A DNA stretch of 10,210 bases. It comes from Mageeibacillus sp. UBA1046. Its GTDB lineage: Bacteria > Bacillota > Clostridia > Saccharofermentanales > DTU023. Both the position numbers and the translations under genes were made by a program. Positions 1 through 7,253 of the stretch are shown here, in pieces. The stretch is from assembly GCA_002316595.1 (NCBI GenBank), contig DCDV01000026.1:10232-20441 (forward strand). Reading direction: 5' to 3'. The notes under the pieces are model-generated. The model searched no databases. It was not told where the DNA came from and saw only the letters and a program-made list of their open reading frames with translations. How positions within the stretch are numbered: position 1 is the first letter of the stretch; every line of letters starts with the position of its first letter.

Positions 1-1
1 C

Positions 2-1777
2 CTATGGGAGCCACTCTATATACGGGGTCAGAAAATGCTGCCCTTCAGAGTTCTTTATTATGGCAGCCGCATCAACGTGGAAATATTCCATGCTGTATGC
101 GATGGCGCAGTTGCGGTATCTTTCGTCAGGTCATTGCTGGGCCAGTATTTGCTGCTGCGCCACCCTGAGATGATTGAAGTCGAAGACATCCAGCCTCTGT
201 TTGAACGCTCGCCTGCCGGTGAGAAAATGAACGACAGCTTCAAGAGGTATTTCAAGCATGGCGCTAAACTAAAAAGCAAACAAGCGAAAGCTGAAATACT
301 GAAAAAGCGCGTCAGAGCCTGGAATTACAGGGGAACAATGCTGACCAGACATCGAGCAAACCTCATAGAAGGGACGATGTCGATCAAAGCAGTTATGGAC
401 GCAGCCAAACGTCACCAAACCACCTTAACTGTATATATTTCTGCAAGTTATGCCAAGGCTCTCTGGGAGGTACGCCAGGGCGAAAGACCGCTCCCGATCA
501 TTCTGGCGATCCCTGTAAACCTGAGACCACTGTTTAGATCCAAGACGGAACGCAACTTCTTCAGAGTTATGCACGTTAAACTGCCAGAGCCTACTAAAGC
601 AGAAGCTTCCACCCTGACATGGTGGATCAAGGTAATCGCAGACGGATTTGAAGACTCCCTCCAACCCGAAAAACTTGCTGCAGACTCAGCCGGGTTGCTG
701 AAGCTGGAATCTAACCCGGCACTTCGTATCCTGCCGACAGGTCTGAAGGATATCAGCTTGCGCATCGCCCATCGTATAAGCGACCGTAAACACACAACAA
801 GTATTTCCAATGTGGGGCGAATTGATCTGCCGGAGAAACTCCTGCCCTTTGTAAGAAGCTGTCATGTATCCGTTGCTACTCGCGGGATCACCTTGACTGC
901 AATCAGCAGTGCAGGGCTGTTCTCTGTCAGCTTCACATCTATTTTCAGGGAGAACGAGCTGCAGTATCGCTTCTTTACTACACTGCAAGATGAAGGTGTC
1001 CCGATCGAGATCACCAGCAACGTGAATATCATTACGGCCGAGGCGGACGACGGGAACGATGCAGCAAGCTTTCCCCCCGCAGAAGGTGTCAGTCCCACCG
1101 GGACGTCGACTTGCCCAAACTGTGGCTGTGCCATCCGGGGCTACAAGGCAAGGTGTCCCTTAGACAATGAGCCCCTGCAGGCATCAGCTGATGCCAGATC
1201 GGATGAGGCAAGGGACGTCTTTCCTGCTATTAAACAAAAGACGAACCGTCACCTCCTGACCAAGTTGTTCGCTTTTATATCCTTTGCTGCAATAATCATC
1301 AGCATCATTATTGACTATTTCCTGGAGCTGCCCCTCAATCTGCCGCTCATGACCCTACTGGGGATCATCTCGACCTGGACAAGCATTGGCGCTGTTGTGA
1401 CCAGGCAACGACAGATCAGCAAAATTGTCACCTGGCAGGTCACTATCTTGTCGATCCTGATGTTAGCCTGGGACTGGATACTCGGATGGCAGGGCTGGTC
1501 ACTGAATTACGCTATCCCGATCATCCTGCTGGCGGCTCAGGCAACGCTTTATATCCTCGCCCGGGCGCTGCATCTGGAAAGTGGCGACTACATGATCTAT
1601 CTGCTGTTGTGTGCGCTGCTGGGACTCGTGCCGCTGATCTTCCTCATCTTCGGATGGGTCACGATTCAGTTGCCTTCTGTTATCTGCGTGGGTGTAAGCC
1701 TGCTCATGATCGCAGGTGCCCTCATCTTCCAAGGTAGTGTCATTAAACACGAACTGACCAAACGCCTTCACATCTGA
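2..1777 (+). CDS. HxxxD acyltransferase with zinc-ribbon and membrane tail (alcohol acetyltransferase/DUF6320-like), 5' partial
   Basis: The reading frame is open from base 2 with no upstream stop, so the gene starts outside the window; the ATG at 35 lies inside the conserved domain and is probably not the start. Numbering from that ATG, residues 19-24 (HAVCDG) form the HxxxD active-site motif of the condensation/chloramphenicol-acetyltransferase-like fold, and the acyltransferase part runs to about residue 330. After a linker, C360, C363, C365 and C374 (CPNC, then RCPLD) make a small zinc-ribbon-like knuckle. From about residue 406 to 575 there are six hydrophobic membrane segments. This order matches Bacillota proteins I know as alcohol acetyltransferase/DUF6320 proteins. 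HxxxD motifs usually sit well over 100 residues into such proteins, so about 100 residues are probably missing. Acyl transfer to a lipid or alcohol at the membrane is inference; the substrate is unknown. GC is near 50%, higher than the centre of the window. Confidence 0.72.
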   Translation, partial: LWEPLYIRGQKMLPFRVLYYGSRINVEIFHAVCDGAVAVSFVRSLLGQYLLLRHPEMIEVEDIQPLFERSPAGEKMNDSFKRYFKHGAKLKSKQAKAEILKKRVRAWNYRGTMLTRHRANLIEGTMSIKAVMDAAKRHQTTLTVYISASYAKALWEVRQGERPLPIILAIPVNLRPLFRSKTERNFFRVMHVKLPEPTKAEASTLTWWIKVIADGFEDSLQPEKLAADSAGLLKLESNPALRILPTGLKDISLRIAHRISDRKHTTSISNVGRIDLPEKLLPFVRSCHVSVATRGITLTAISSAGLFSVSFTSIFRENELQYRFFTTLQDEGVPIEITSNVNIITAEADDGNDAASFPPAEGVSPTGTSTCPNCGCAIRGYKARCPLDNEPLQASADARSDEARDVFPAIKQKTNRHLLTKLFAFISFAAIIISIIIDYFLELPLNLPLMTLLGIISTWTSIGAVVTRQRQISKIVTWQVTILSILMLAWDWILGWQGWSLNYAIPIILLAAQATLYILARALHLESGDYMIYLLLCALLGLVPLIFLIFGWVTIQLPSVICVGVSLLMIAGALIFQGSVIKHELTKRLHI

Positions 1778-1792
1778 TCGACGACGAGGCAG

Positions 1793-3673
1793 TTATTTCT
1801 TGACGGATTTTCTGCGCTCTCGCTCCGTTAAAAGTCTCTTGCGAATTCTTATGTTTGAAGGCGTTATTTCTACGAGTTCATCGTCGTTTATAAATTCAAG
1901 TGCTTCCTCGAGCGTAAAAACTCGATGAGGAGGAAGTTTAATAGCTTCATCGCTCCCCGCAGCGCGAATATTGCTGGCTTTTTTCGCCTTAGCCGGATTC
2001 ACGACCATATCTTCATTGCGGCTGTTAAGCCCGATGATCATTCCTTCATAGACATGTGTTCCCGGTGCTACAAAGATTTCCGCCCGTTCGGCAATATTGG
2101 CTAACGCATATGCTGTTGTGGTGCCTTCCTCCAGAGCGATAACAGTACCGTTTATTCTTTCGGAGATCTCACCTTTGTGCTCCTCATATGCAAAAAAGCG
2201 TCGTACCATTGTACCCTCGCCGCGCGTCTGATTCATAAAGACAGTCCTTAATCCTAACAGTCCTCGTGTCGGCACTTTGTAGATGAGCTTGACGCGGTTG
2301 TTCCTCATGTTCATGCTCTCCATCATGCCTTTGCGCAGATTAAGCTCAGAAATGATGCTGCCTGAATACTCTTCAGGAACTTCGATGACTACTTCTTCCA
2401 CAGGCTCTGACCTTTTCCCCTGAGCGTCTTCCTTTAATATGACTTCAGGCTTAGAGACCGCAAGTTCGTATCCTTCCCTCCTCATTTGCTCAATTAAGAT
2501 CGAAAGGTGAAGTTCGCCTCGTCCTGATACTTTAAAAGCATCCGTGGAATCCGTCTCTTCAACAAGCAGACCGACATTGACTTCAAGTTCCTTTCCCAGA
2601 CGCTCCCTAATATGCCTGGTTGTTACGTACTTTCCTTCCCTGCCGGCAAAGGGAGAAGTATTAACCATGAAGTTCATACTCATCGTCGGCTCTTCTATCT
2701 TGATAGAAGACATCTGGACCGGATGATCCTGATCGCAGATTGTATCTCCGATCGTAATATCCTTGATACCTGATACAACACAGATATCCCCGCAGGATAC
2801 TTCAGATTCTTCTACTCTCTTCAAGCCCTGATAGCTAAAGGCCTGATTGATCTTTTCCAATCTGCTTTTCCCCTGGCCGTCAACAATCGCAACTGTCTCA
2901 CCCGGATGAATCGCTCCTCTGTCTATGCGGCCGATCCCCAGACGTCCGATGTAGTCGTCATACGCTAAAGAAGATATTTGAAAACGCAGAGGCTCATCCG
3001 AATAGTCGGGATATCCTTTGACTTGCCCTATGATGGTATCAAATAACGGAACAAGGCTAAGGCCGTCCTGGCCGGAAGGTCTCTTGCGAATTTTTTTATC
3101 GGCTGATTCTATATTGATATTTGCCACTTCTGCAGGGTCACGCACAACGATTCCTTGTCTGGCGATACCGTACAAAATCTTGAAGTCTAACTGCTCGTTT
3201 GTTGCCTCAAGATCCATAAAAAGTTCATAGACCTCGTCAACAACCTCGTCTATCCTGGCATCTTTTTTGTCAATTTTATTAATGAGAAGAATTGGAACTA
3301 ACCCTTCTTCCAAAGATTTTTGCAGGACGAAGCGCGTCTGCGGCATAGGCCCTTCTGAAGAATCCACCAGAAGAATAACCGTATCGACAGTCTTTATAAT
3401 GCGCTCTACCTCAGAAGAGAAGTCAGCGTGCCCCGGAGTATCTACTATGTTGATCTTATAACCATCGTGCATAACCGAACAGTTCTTGGAATAAATAGTA
3501 ATCCCGCGTTCTTGTTCCAGATCATTTGAATCCATAACACGATCGTCCATCTCTTCATTTTCCCGGAAAATTCCGCTTTGTGACAAGAAGGCGTCGACCA
3601 GTGTAGATTTTCCGGCATCCACGTGTGCAATGACTGCAATATTAATAATCTTTTTTCTATTAATGATGCTCAT
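1793..3673 (-). CDS. typA: TypA/BipA-type ribosome-binding translational GTPase
   Basis: A 626-residue GTPase of the EF-G superfamily; TypA is usually about 610. The GTPase motifs are G1 at 17-24 (HVDAGKST), G2 RGIT at 56-59, G3 DTPGH at 78-82 with the catalytic His82, and G4 NKID at 132-135. The switch context (EGPMPQTRFVL at 107-117) and the C-terminal part (TRGLLGLRT, TRGEG, PGTHVYEGMIIG, then NIRIRK near the end) are TypA-specific and separate it from EF-G, LepA and Tet(M). TypA binds the 70S ribosome, helps 50S assembly, and is needed mainly under cold or other stress. It is divergent: G1 has Ala where most TypA have His (HVDHGKTT), and the G5 region reads YGIARQG instead of the usual YASA-type motif. 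The ATG at 3673 is the only start available, because an in-frame TAA lies four codons upstream. The gene is last on the minus strand and ends 15 bases from gene 1, which runs towards it. Confidence 0.93.
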   Translation of the reverse strand: MSIINRKKIINIAVIAHVDAGKSTLVDAFLSQSGIFRENEEMDDRVMDSNDLEQERGITIYSKNCSVMHDGYKINIVDTPGHADFSSEVERIIKTVDTVILLVDSSEGPMPQTRFVLQKSLEEGLVPILLINKIDKKDARIDEVVDEVYELFMDLEATNEQLDFKILYGIARQGIVVRDPAEVANINIESADKKIRKRPSGQDGLSLVPLFDTIIGQVKGYPDYSDEPLRFQISSLAYDDYIGRLGIGRIDRGAIHPGETVAIVDGQGKSRLEKINQAFSYQGLKRVEESEVSCGDICVVSGIKDITIGDTICDQDHPVQMSSIKIEEPTMSMNFMVNTSPFAGREGKYVTTRHIRERLGKELEVNVGLLVEETDSTDAFKVSGRGELHLSILIEQMRREGYELAVSKPEVILKEDAQGKRSEPVEEVVIEVPEEYSGSIISELNLRKGMMESMNMRNNRVKLIYKVPTRGLLGLRTVFMNQTRGEGTMVRRFFAYEEHKGEISERINGTVIALEEGTTTAYALANIAERAEIFVAPGTHVYEGMIIGLNSRNEDMVVNPAKAKKASNIRAAGSDEAIKLPPHRVFTLEEALEFINDDELVEITPSNIRIRKRLLTERERRKSVKK

Positions 3674-3677
3674 AAAA

Positions 3678-3695
3678 TTATTTTAGCATCTCCTT
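3678..3695 (-). promoter_or_regulatory. typA leader: distant Shine-Dalgarno and three-codon mini-ORF
   Basis: On the minus strand AAGGAG (3690-3695) is 16 bases from the typA ATG, longer than the usual 5-10. Directly abutting it is ATG CTA AAA TAA (3689-3678), a three-codon open frame ending 4 bases before the typA start. No other purine-rich site lies nearer. This either weakens initiation or reflects a leader in which the mini-ORF or RNA folding matters. The sequence is plain; the regulatory reading is a guess. Confidence 0.4.
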
Positions 3696-3769
3696 ATTTG
3701 TCTATGAGAAAATCGATTATCAAATACTAATCAGTTTTCTCTTTATGTTTCTATTTTAATTGACATAAA

Positions 3770-3798
3770 AATTTAAAGCGCAAGCAATAATAACACAA
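3770..3798 (-). promoter_or_regulatory. possible sigma-A promoter for typA
   Basis: On the minus strand TTGTGT (3793-3798) and TAAATT (3770-3775) are separated by exactly 17 bases, about 100 bases before the typA start. The -10 box matches the consensus at 4 of 6. The region is AT-rich, so chance matches are easy. It would give typA a transcript of its own beside any read-through from the ABC operon. Confidence 0.3.
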
Positions 3799-3841
3799 TT
3801 CCACTGATACAAGAATGAACAGTGTGCAATTATGGTCTTGT

Positions 3842-3862
3842 GGCGCTGCTGTGGGCAGCGCC
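3842..3862 (-). terminator. strong GC hairpin after the ABC operon
   Basis: A perfect 8-bp inverted repeat, GGCGCTGC (3842-3849) and GCAGCGCC (3855-3862), has a 5-base loop. It begins 46 bases past the stop of the ATPase gene. No T-run follows on either strand, so it is not a textbook intrinsic terminator. It could be a weak or Rho-assisted terminator, or a 3'-end stabiliser that sets the ratio of ABC operon to typA message. Confidence 0.5.
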
Positions 3863-3907
3863 TTGAATTCAGCGAAGCATGTCTGGGATAGGTTTATATG
3901 TAAATCA

Positions 3908-4591
3908 TCAGACATCCATGACGATACGTCCATCAGCGATTTCAATAATGCGGTCAGCTTTCTCAGCGATACGGCGGTCATGAGTGATGACGACAAAAGT
4001 CGTACCGATTGTCTGGTTAATCTCGCGCATCAAATTGTAGATGATTTCAGTAGTGTCTGTGTCAAGGTTTCCGGTTGGCTCATCTGCCAGAATGATTTTG
4101 GGCTCATTCATCAGGGCTCGTGCTATCGCAGTTCTTTGTTGCTGCCCGCCGGACATCTTTCCCGATGGGTTGTTTTTTACTTTCTCCAGTCCCACAAGGT
4201 TCATAATCTCATTTGCCCGTTCAACAGCAGATTTAGGAGCACCGCCATGCTCAATACGATAAGGCATGAGCACATTCTCAAAAGCCGTAAACTCCGGCAA
4301 TAAATAGTGGAACTGAAAAATAAACCCCAGAGTTCTGTTGCGCAGAATGGCCAGTTCCTTTTTATTCATCTGATCAGTTCGGTTTCCATTGATCCAGACT
4401 TCACCATTTGTAGGCTGATCCAGTGTTCCCACAATATTAAGCAGCGTACTTTTGCCGCTGCCTGACTGCCCGATAATAGAGGTAAAGGAACCAGCTTTGA
4501 TATCTAGATCGACATCATGTAATACATGAGTCTGGTATTGTCCGGAACCATAAATTTTGTTAATTTTTTTCAATTCAATAACGTTAGCCAT
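3908..4591 (-). CDS. ABC transporter ATP-binding protein, LolD/MacB family
   Basis: A full-length 227-residue nucleotide-binding subunit. Walker A is at 41-49 (GQSGSGKST), the Q-loop Gln at 93, the signature at 146-150 (MSGGQ followed by QQR, with Met for the usual Leu), Walker B at 166-171 (IILADE, catalytic Glu171), the D-loop at 175-177 (NLD) and the switch His at 204. The GNLD and SGGQQQR context is that of the LolD/MacB/FtsE group, which drives FtsX-type permeases that move lipoproteins, peptides or drugs out of the membrane without a classical transport channel. The ATG overlaps the end of the permease gene by 8 bases and has an AGGTGA site upstream, so translation is coupled. Two TGA stops stand in tandem at the end. 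Substrate not predictable. Confidence 0.93.
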   Translation of the reverse strand: MANVIELKKINKIYGSGQYQTHVLHDVDLDIKAGSFTSIIGQSGSGKSTLLNIVGTLDQPTNGEVWINGNRTDQMNKKELAILRNRTLGFIFQFHYLLPEFTAFENVLMPYRIEHGGAPKSAVERANEIMNLVGLEKVKNNPSGKMSGGQQQRTAIARALMNEPKIILADEPTGNLDTDTTEIIYNLMREINQTIGTTFVVITHDRRIAEKADRIIEIADGRIVMDV

Positions 4592-5738
4592 TGCGGATCA
4601 CCTCGATAGGATTCAGTTTGGAAGATTTTCTTGCAGGAATCAGGGCAGCTATCGTAGATACAGTAATGGCAAAAGCTGCTGATAAGGCAATAAAGCCGGG
4701 ATCTATATAGAGTGGAACGACCGGTGTGCCATCGGGGTTCAAAGCAAAAGCAGTGAAGGCATAAGATAAGCCTAGTCCAAGGAGGACCCCGAGGATGGCG
4801 CCAGCAATGCCCAGCATCAGTCCCTGAAAGATGAAGATCAGGCTGGCCTGACCGTCCTGAATGCCCATGGCTTTAAGAATACCGATTTGTCGGGATTTCT
4901 GGATTACTGTGATCGCAAGCACGCTGGCAATTCCCAGCAATACAGATATCATGACAAAAATCTGAATCATATAAGAGGATACTCTCTGACCGTTAAGGCC
5001 GGACAGTAAAGATGCGTTCAGATCTTTCCAGTTTTCTACTGTCAGATCACCTGCGTGTGCAGATTGAATGTCAGCTGCCAGTGTATAAGCCTCGAAAACG
5101 TCCTCAAGCTGCATTTCGATGCTTGTTGCCTTGTCTTCATAGCCAAAGAAACTTTGTGTTGTGGGTAAAGTGCTGAGAACCCAGGACATATTCAGGTTAG
5201 AGACTCCCAGATCAAAGACACCGGTGACTTTCATGTTTTCTCTTTTGCCTTCGCCCGACAGCAAGACAATCTCGTCTCCCAGGGAAATTCCGGCTTCTTC
5301 TTTCAGTTCCCTGCCAATCAGAACTTCGCCTACAGAAACAGGAGCATTACCTTCCAGCTTGTCAGATATTTTATAGATACCATCCGCAGTATCAAAATCA
5401 AGACCACGCAGTAAAATACTGTAGCTGTCTTCATCAAGACTAAGCAGGGCGGGACCGTCCGCAGTTGCTGAGACGAATCGAATTGTTTCATAGTTTCCAG
5501 TAATTTCCTGCACCAGATCAGAGTAATTATCAATCAGTGCCTCATCTGATTTATTGCTGATGGTAATCTGAGACTGACTGCCAATTGTAGAGTCAACCAG
5601 CTCAATCTGTAATCCCTGAATCAAAGAACCGATAAAGATCTGAACAGAAACGCCAATTGCAATTCCTACGGCAATAAGGATGGTTTGTCCTCTGCCTGAA
5701 CGTAAGAAGCGAACGGCAATATTGAAAGCAAGTTTCAT
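4584..5738 (-). CDS. ABC transporter permease, FtsX/MacB/LolC type
   Basis: A 384-residue permease with the MacB-like layout: TM1 at about 18-40, a large extracytoplasmic domain at 41-255, then TM2 256-280, TM3 299-330 and TM4 348-369. The cytoplasmic stretch KSRQIGILKAMG (281-292) is the coupling helix typical of FtsX-like permeases, and the C-terminus (LNPIEVIRNG) matches the family ending. Such proteins work as dimers with the LolD-type ATPase and move substrates by mechanotransmission. The start ATG shares ATGA with the stop of the upstream cobalamin-protein gene. AAGGAG lies 7 bases before it, inside the end of that gene. Lipoprotein handling, peptide or antibiotic export are all possible; no membrane-fusion or periplasmic partner is encoded here. 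Confidence 0.9.
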   Translation of the reverse strand: MKLAFNIAVRFLRSGRGQTILIAVGIAIGVSVQIFIGSLIQGLQIELVDSTIGSQSQITISNKSDEALIDNYSDLVQEITGNYETIRFVSATADGPALLSLDEDSYSILLRGLDFDTADGIYKISDKLEGNAPVSVGEVLIGRELKEEAGISLGDEIVLLSGEGKRENMKVTGVFDLGVSNLNMSWVLSTLPTTQSFFGYEDKATSIEMQLEDVFEAYTLAADIQSAHAGDLTVENWKDLNASLLSGLNGQRVSSYMIQIFVMISVLLGIASVLAITVIQKSRQIGILKAMGIQDGQASLIFIFQGLMLGIAGAILGVLLGLGLSYAFTAFALNPDGTPVVPLYIDPGFIALSAAFAITVSTIAALIPARKSSKLNPIEVIRNG

Positions 5739-6376
5739 AAAATAGCTCCTTCCAAATTGCTCAAATCGTCAAGTGAATTTGATATGAAGTCTGCTTTTAA
5801 CGTTTCGAGTTCATCTCCTAGTTTGCTGATCGCACTGCCGCCGATGATTATCTTTACAGCAGGGAAAGTTTTGCGCAGAGACTCGGTGATCCTGCGAGCT
5901 GAAAAAAGATGATAAGGATTTGAAATGCTGATCGCAACATAGTCGATTTTTTCATGCTCCAGTCCTGCTTCATAGACACGCAGAGGTGTGTTACCACCCA
6001 CAAATATGCTCTTATAGCCATTAATGGTCAGGATGTCTGATACCATACGAGCTCCCAGATCATGATATTCTTCAGGTGGGCAGATTACAGCTACTGTCTT
6101 CTTCCGCGGTGTGTTGACAGTATTTCTTTCTTCAATAACAAAGGGATATAGATTTTCAACAATTGTTTTGATAATGGCTGTGCGCACATGTTCCTTCCAA
6201 ATATCAATATTCTCATCTTCGTTTTGCTGCATGTTGTTAAGGGAGTAAGTCAGAATTTCGAAGATCTCCATAACAGACAGCCCTTTACTCTCCTTGAGAT
6301 CAATAATGAAGCGAAGGGCTTCAAAGCGATCTTCGTCTCTCAATATTTCCAAAAATCTGGATAAATCCGAATTCAT
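5735..6376 (-). CDS. stand-alone cobalamin (B12)-binding sensor-like protein
   Basis: 213 residues in two parts. Residues 1-85 are helical, like the cap bundle that precedes B12-binding domains, and contain W60-K-E62-H63. Residues 92-213 show a B12-binding Rossmann-like fold: E103-Y-H105-D-L-G108 is the ExHxxG form of the His-on motif, followed by YKSIFVGGNTP (121-131), VAISIS (147-152) and IIIGGSAIS (176-184). The ExHxLGxxM pattern is nearer to MerR/CarH-type and AerR-like sensors than to methyltransferase corrinoid proteins (DxHDIG). No DNA-binding HTH or catalytic domain is present. The ATG has GAGGGTGA 6 bases upstream. It is first in an operon with an ABC exporter, joined by an ATGA overlap. 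A B12-, light- or redox-dependent partner of the exporter is inference; a corrinoid methyl carrier is the alternative. Confidence 0.82.
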   Translation of the reverse strand: MNSDLSRFLEILRDEDRFEALRFIIDLKESKGLSVMEIFEILTYSLNNMQQNEDENIDIWKEHVRTAIIKTIVENLYPFVIEERNTVNTPRKKTVAVICPPEEYHDLGARMVSDILTINGYKSIFVGGNTPLRVYEAGLEHEKIDYVAISISNPYHLFSARRITESLRKTFPAVKIIIGGSAISKLGDELETLKADFISNSLDDLSNLEGAIL

Positions 6377-6431
6377 ATATCTTCACCCTCTTAATCAGTT
6401 AAATTTAATATTTGTTATATGGAATGAGCTT

Positions 6432-6460
6432 AATATACTATTGATTGCAGCACAAATAAA
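6432..6460 (-). promoter_or_regulatory. possible promoter of the B12-protein/ABC operon
   Basis: On the minus strand TTTATT (6455-6460) and TATATT (6432-6437, 5 of 6 to the -10 consensus) are 17 bases apart, about 55 bases before the start codon. It is the best match in the 185-base divergent region. I see no cobalamin riboswitch here, and the leader is too short for one. Confidence 0.4.
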
Positions 6461-6529
6461 GTGTGGTTATAGAAATTTAGAATAATGGTCGCAAAAAATT
6501 CTTTCGTGAGCCGGTGCATGGGAAAAGTG

Positions 6530-6552
6530 TATAATTGGCTTGAACACGGAGG
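6530..6552 (+). promoter_or_regulatory. -10 box and ribosome binding site of the secreted orphan gene
   Basis: A perfect TATAAT (6530-6535) is followed by GGAGG (6548-6552), 9 bases before the ATG at 6562, so the leader would be only about 20 bases. No good -35 box sits 16-18 bases upstream, which suggests an activator-dependent or weak promoter. It is back to back with the promoter of the B12-protein operon. Confidence 0.5.
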
Positions 6553-6561
6553 AATAAATCT

Positions 6562-7038
6562 ATGAAAAAATCGCTTGTAATATTTTTCCTTCTTCTGTTT
6601 GTTTCTGGCATGATTTTCGGGGGATTCAGTCAAAAACCTGAATTGCCAAATGCTGAGTACACTGTTGTAGATGTCGTCTATGTGGGTTGGTTATCATCTG
6701 CTACTCAAGATTATCTAAGAGAAGCGAAAGCAGATACTGAAGTGATTATCACAGAAGATTCTCTTACTATCATCCACCCCGACAATACTGAACAGTGGAC
6801 AGACATTAAATTTACCAAAGACACACTAACTGCTGAATTTATCAGATCAAATTATCATGAAGAAGACGAGCAATTGATGAAATTTTTCAATGAATACTCC
6901 GAGAGATACAGATACAGTCTGTTTGACAAAAGTGCAAATCAGATCAATTACTATCTGTTTAAGATGGATGATGAATTATTCATCAGTCAGTTTGCCAAAG
7001 ACGATTCACTGATCTTTTCTATAGATAAGATCGCTTAG
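6562..7038 (+). CDS. small secreted protein of unknown function
   Basis: 158 residues. Residues 1-23 form a signal peptide (MKKSLVIFFLLLF, then a Gly-rich SGMIFGGFSQ cleavage region). There is no Cys, so it is not a lipoprotein. The mature part is acidic and rich in Asp, Glu, Thr and Tyr, with short predicted beta strands (TVVDVVYVGW, TEVIITEDSLTIIH, YYLFKMDDELFISQF) that suggest a compact lipocalin-like or beta-sheet fold. I do not recognise the family. The start is fixed by GGAGG 9 bases upstream and a TATAAT box. It is transcribed away from the B12-protein/ABC operon, so a shared regulator or a role as substrate of the exporter is possible but unproven. No clear terminator follows. Confidence 0.75.
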   Translation: MKKSLVIFFLLLFVSGMIFGGFSQKPELPNAEYTVVDVVYVGWLSSATQDYLREAKADTEVIITEDSLTIIHPDNTEQWTDIKFTKDTLTAEFIRSNYHEEDEQLMKFFNEYSERYRYSLFDKSANQINYYLFKMDDELFISQFAKDDSLIFSIDKIA

Positions 7039-7232
7039 TTACCAGTAATATTCCTTAAGAAGACCTAATCATCCGAGCGAATTTTTCCAGATGAGAAGTC
7101 AGAAATTCTTATCTTCTGCGCCCACGCCGGCTGCTTTCTATTCTGCCAAACACATTTTTCAGTGAAAAATATCCTTTTAGGAGTGTGTCTGTAATCGATT
7201 CTGTAACTTAGGGGTCAGGCAATTACAACAAC

Positions 7233-7241
7233 TGTTATATA
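7233..7241 (+). promoter_or_regulatory. possible extended -10 promoter of the glsB-like gene
   Basis: TGTTATATA (7233-7241) has the TGn extension of extended -10 promoters, with a 4-of-6 -10 box. No convincing -35 box is visible. Transcription from it would start a few bases before the inverted repeat at 7254-7279. Confidence 0.3.
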
Positions 7242-7253
7242 TTTATATCACAA

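Noticed and set aside
3760..3765. TTGACA on the plus strand as a -35 box
   Set aside because: No -10 box lies at 16-18 bases, and no plus-strand gene follows.
3815..4303. A 162-codon plus-strand open frame running from the gap into the ATPase gene
   Set aside because: It lies mostly antisense to the ATPase gene, whose Walker and signature motifs are intact, has no ribosome site, and its translation has no protein-like pattern.
6377..6561. A cobalamin riboswitch in front of the B12-protein gene
   Set aside because: The region is only 185 bases, is shared with a divergent promoter, and shows no B12-box-like conserved sequence or long structured leader.
7154..7170. A hairpin ATTTTTC-AGT-GAAAAAT after the secreted orphan gene
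   Set aside because: The stem is nearly all A-T pairs with a 3-base loop and no T-run after it, so it is too weak to call a terminator.
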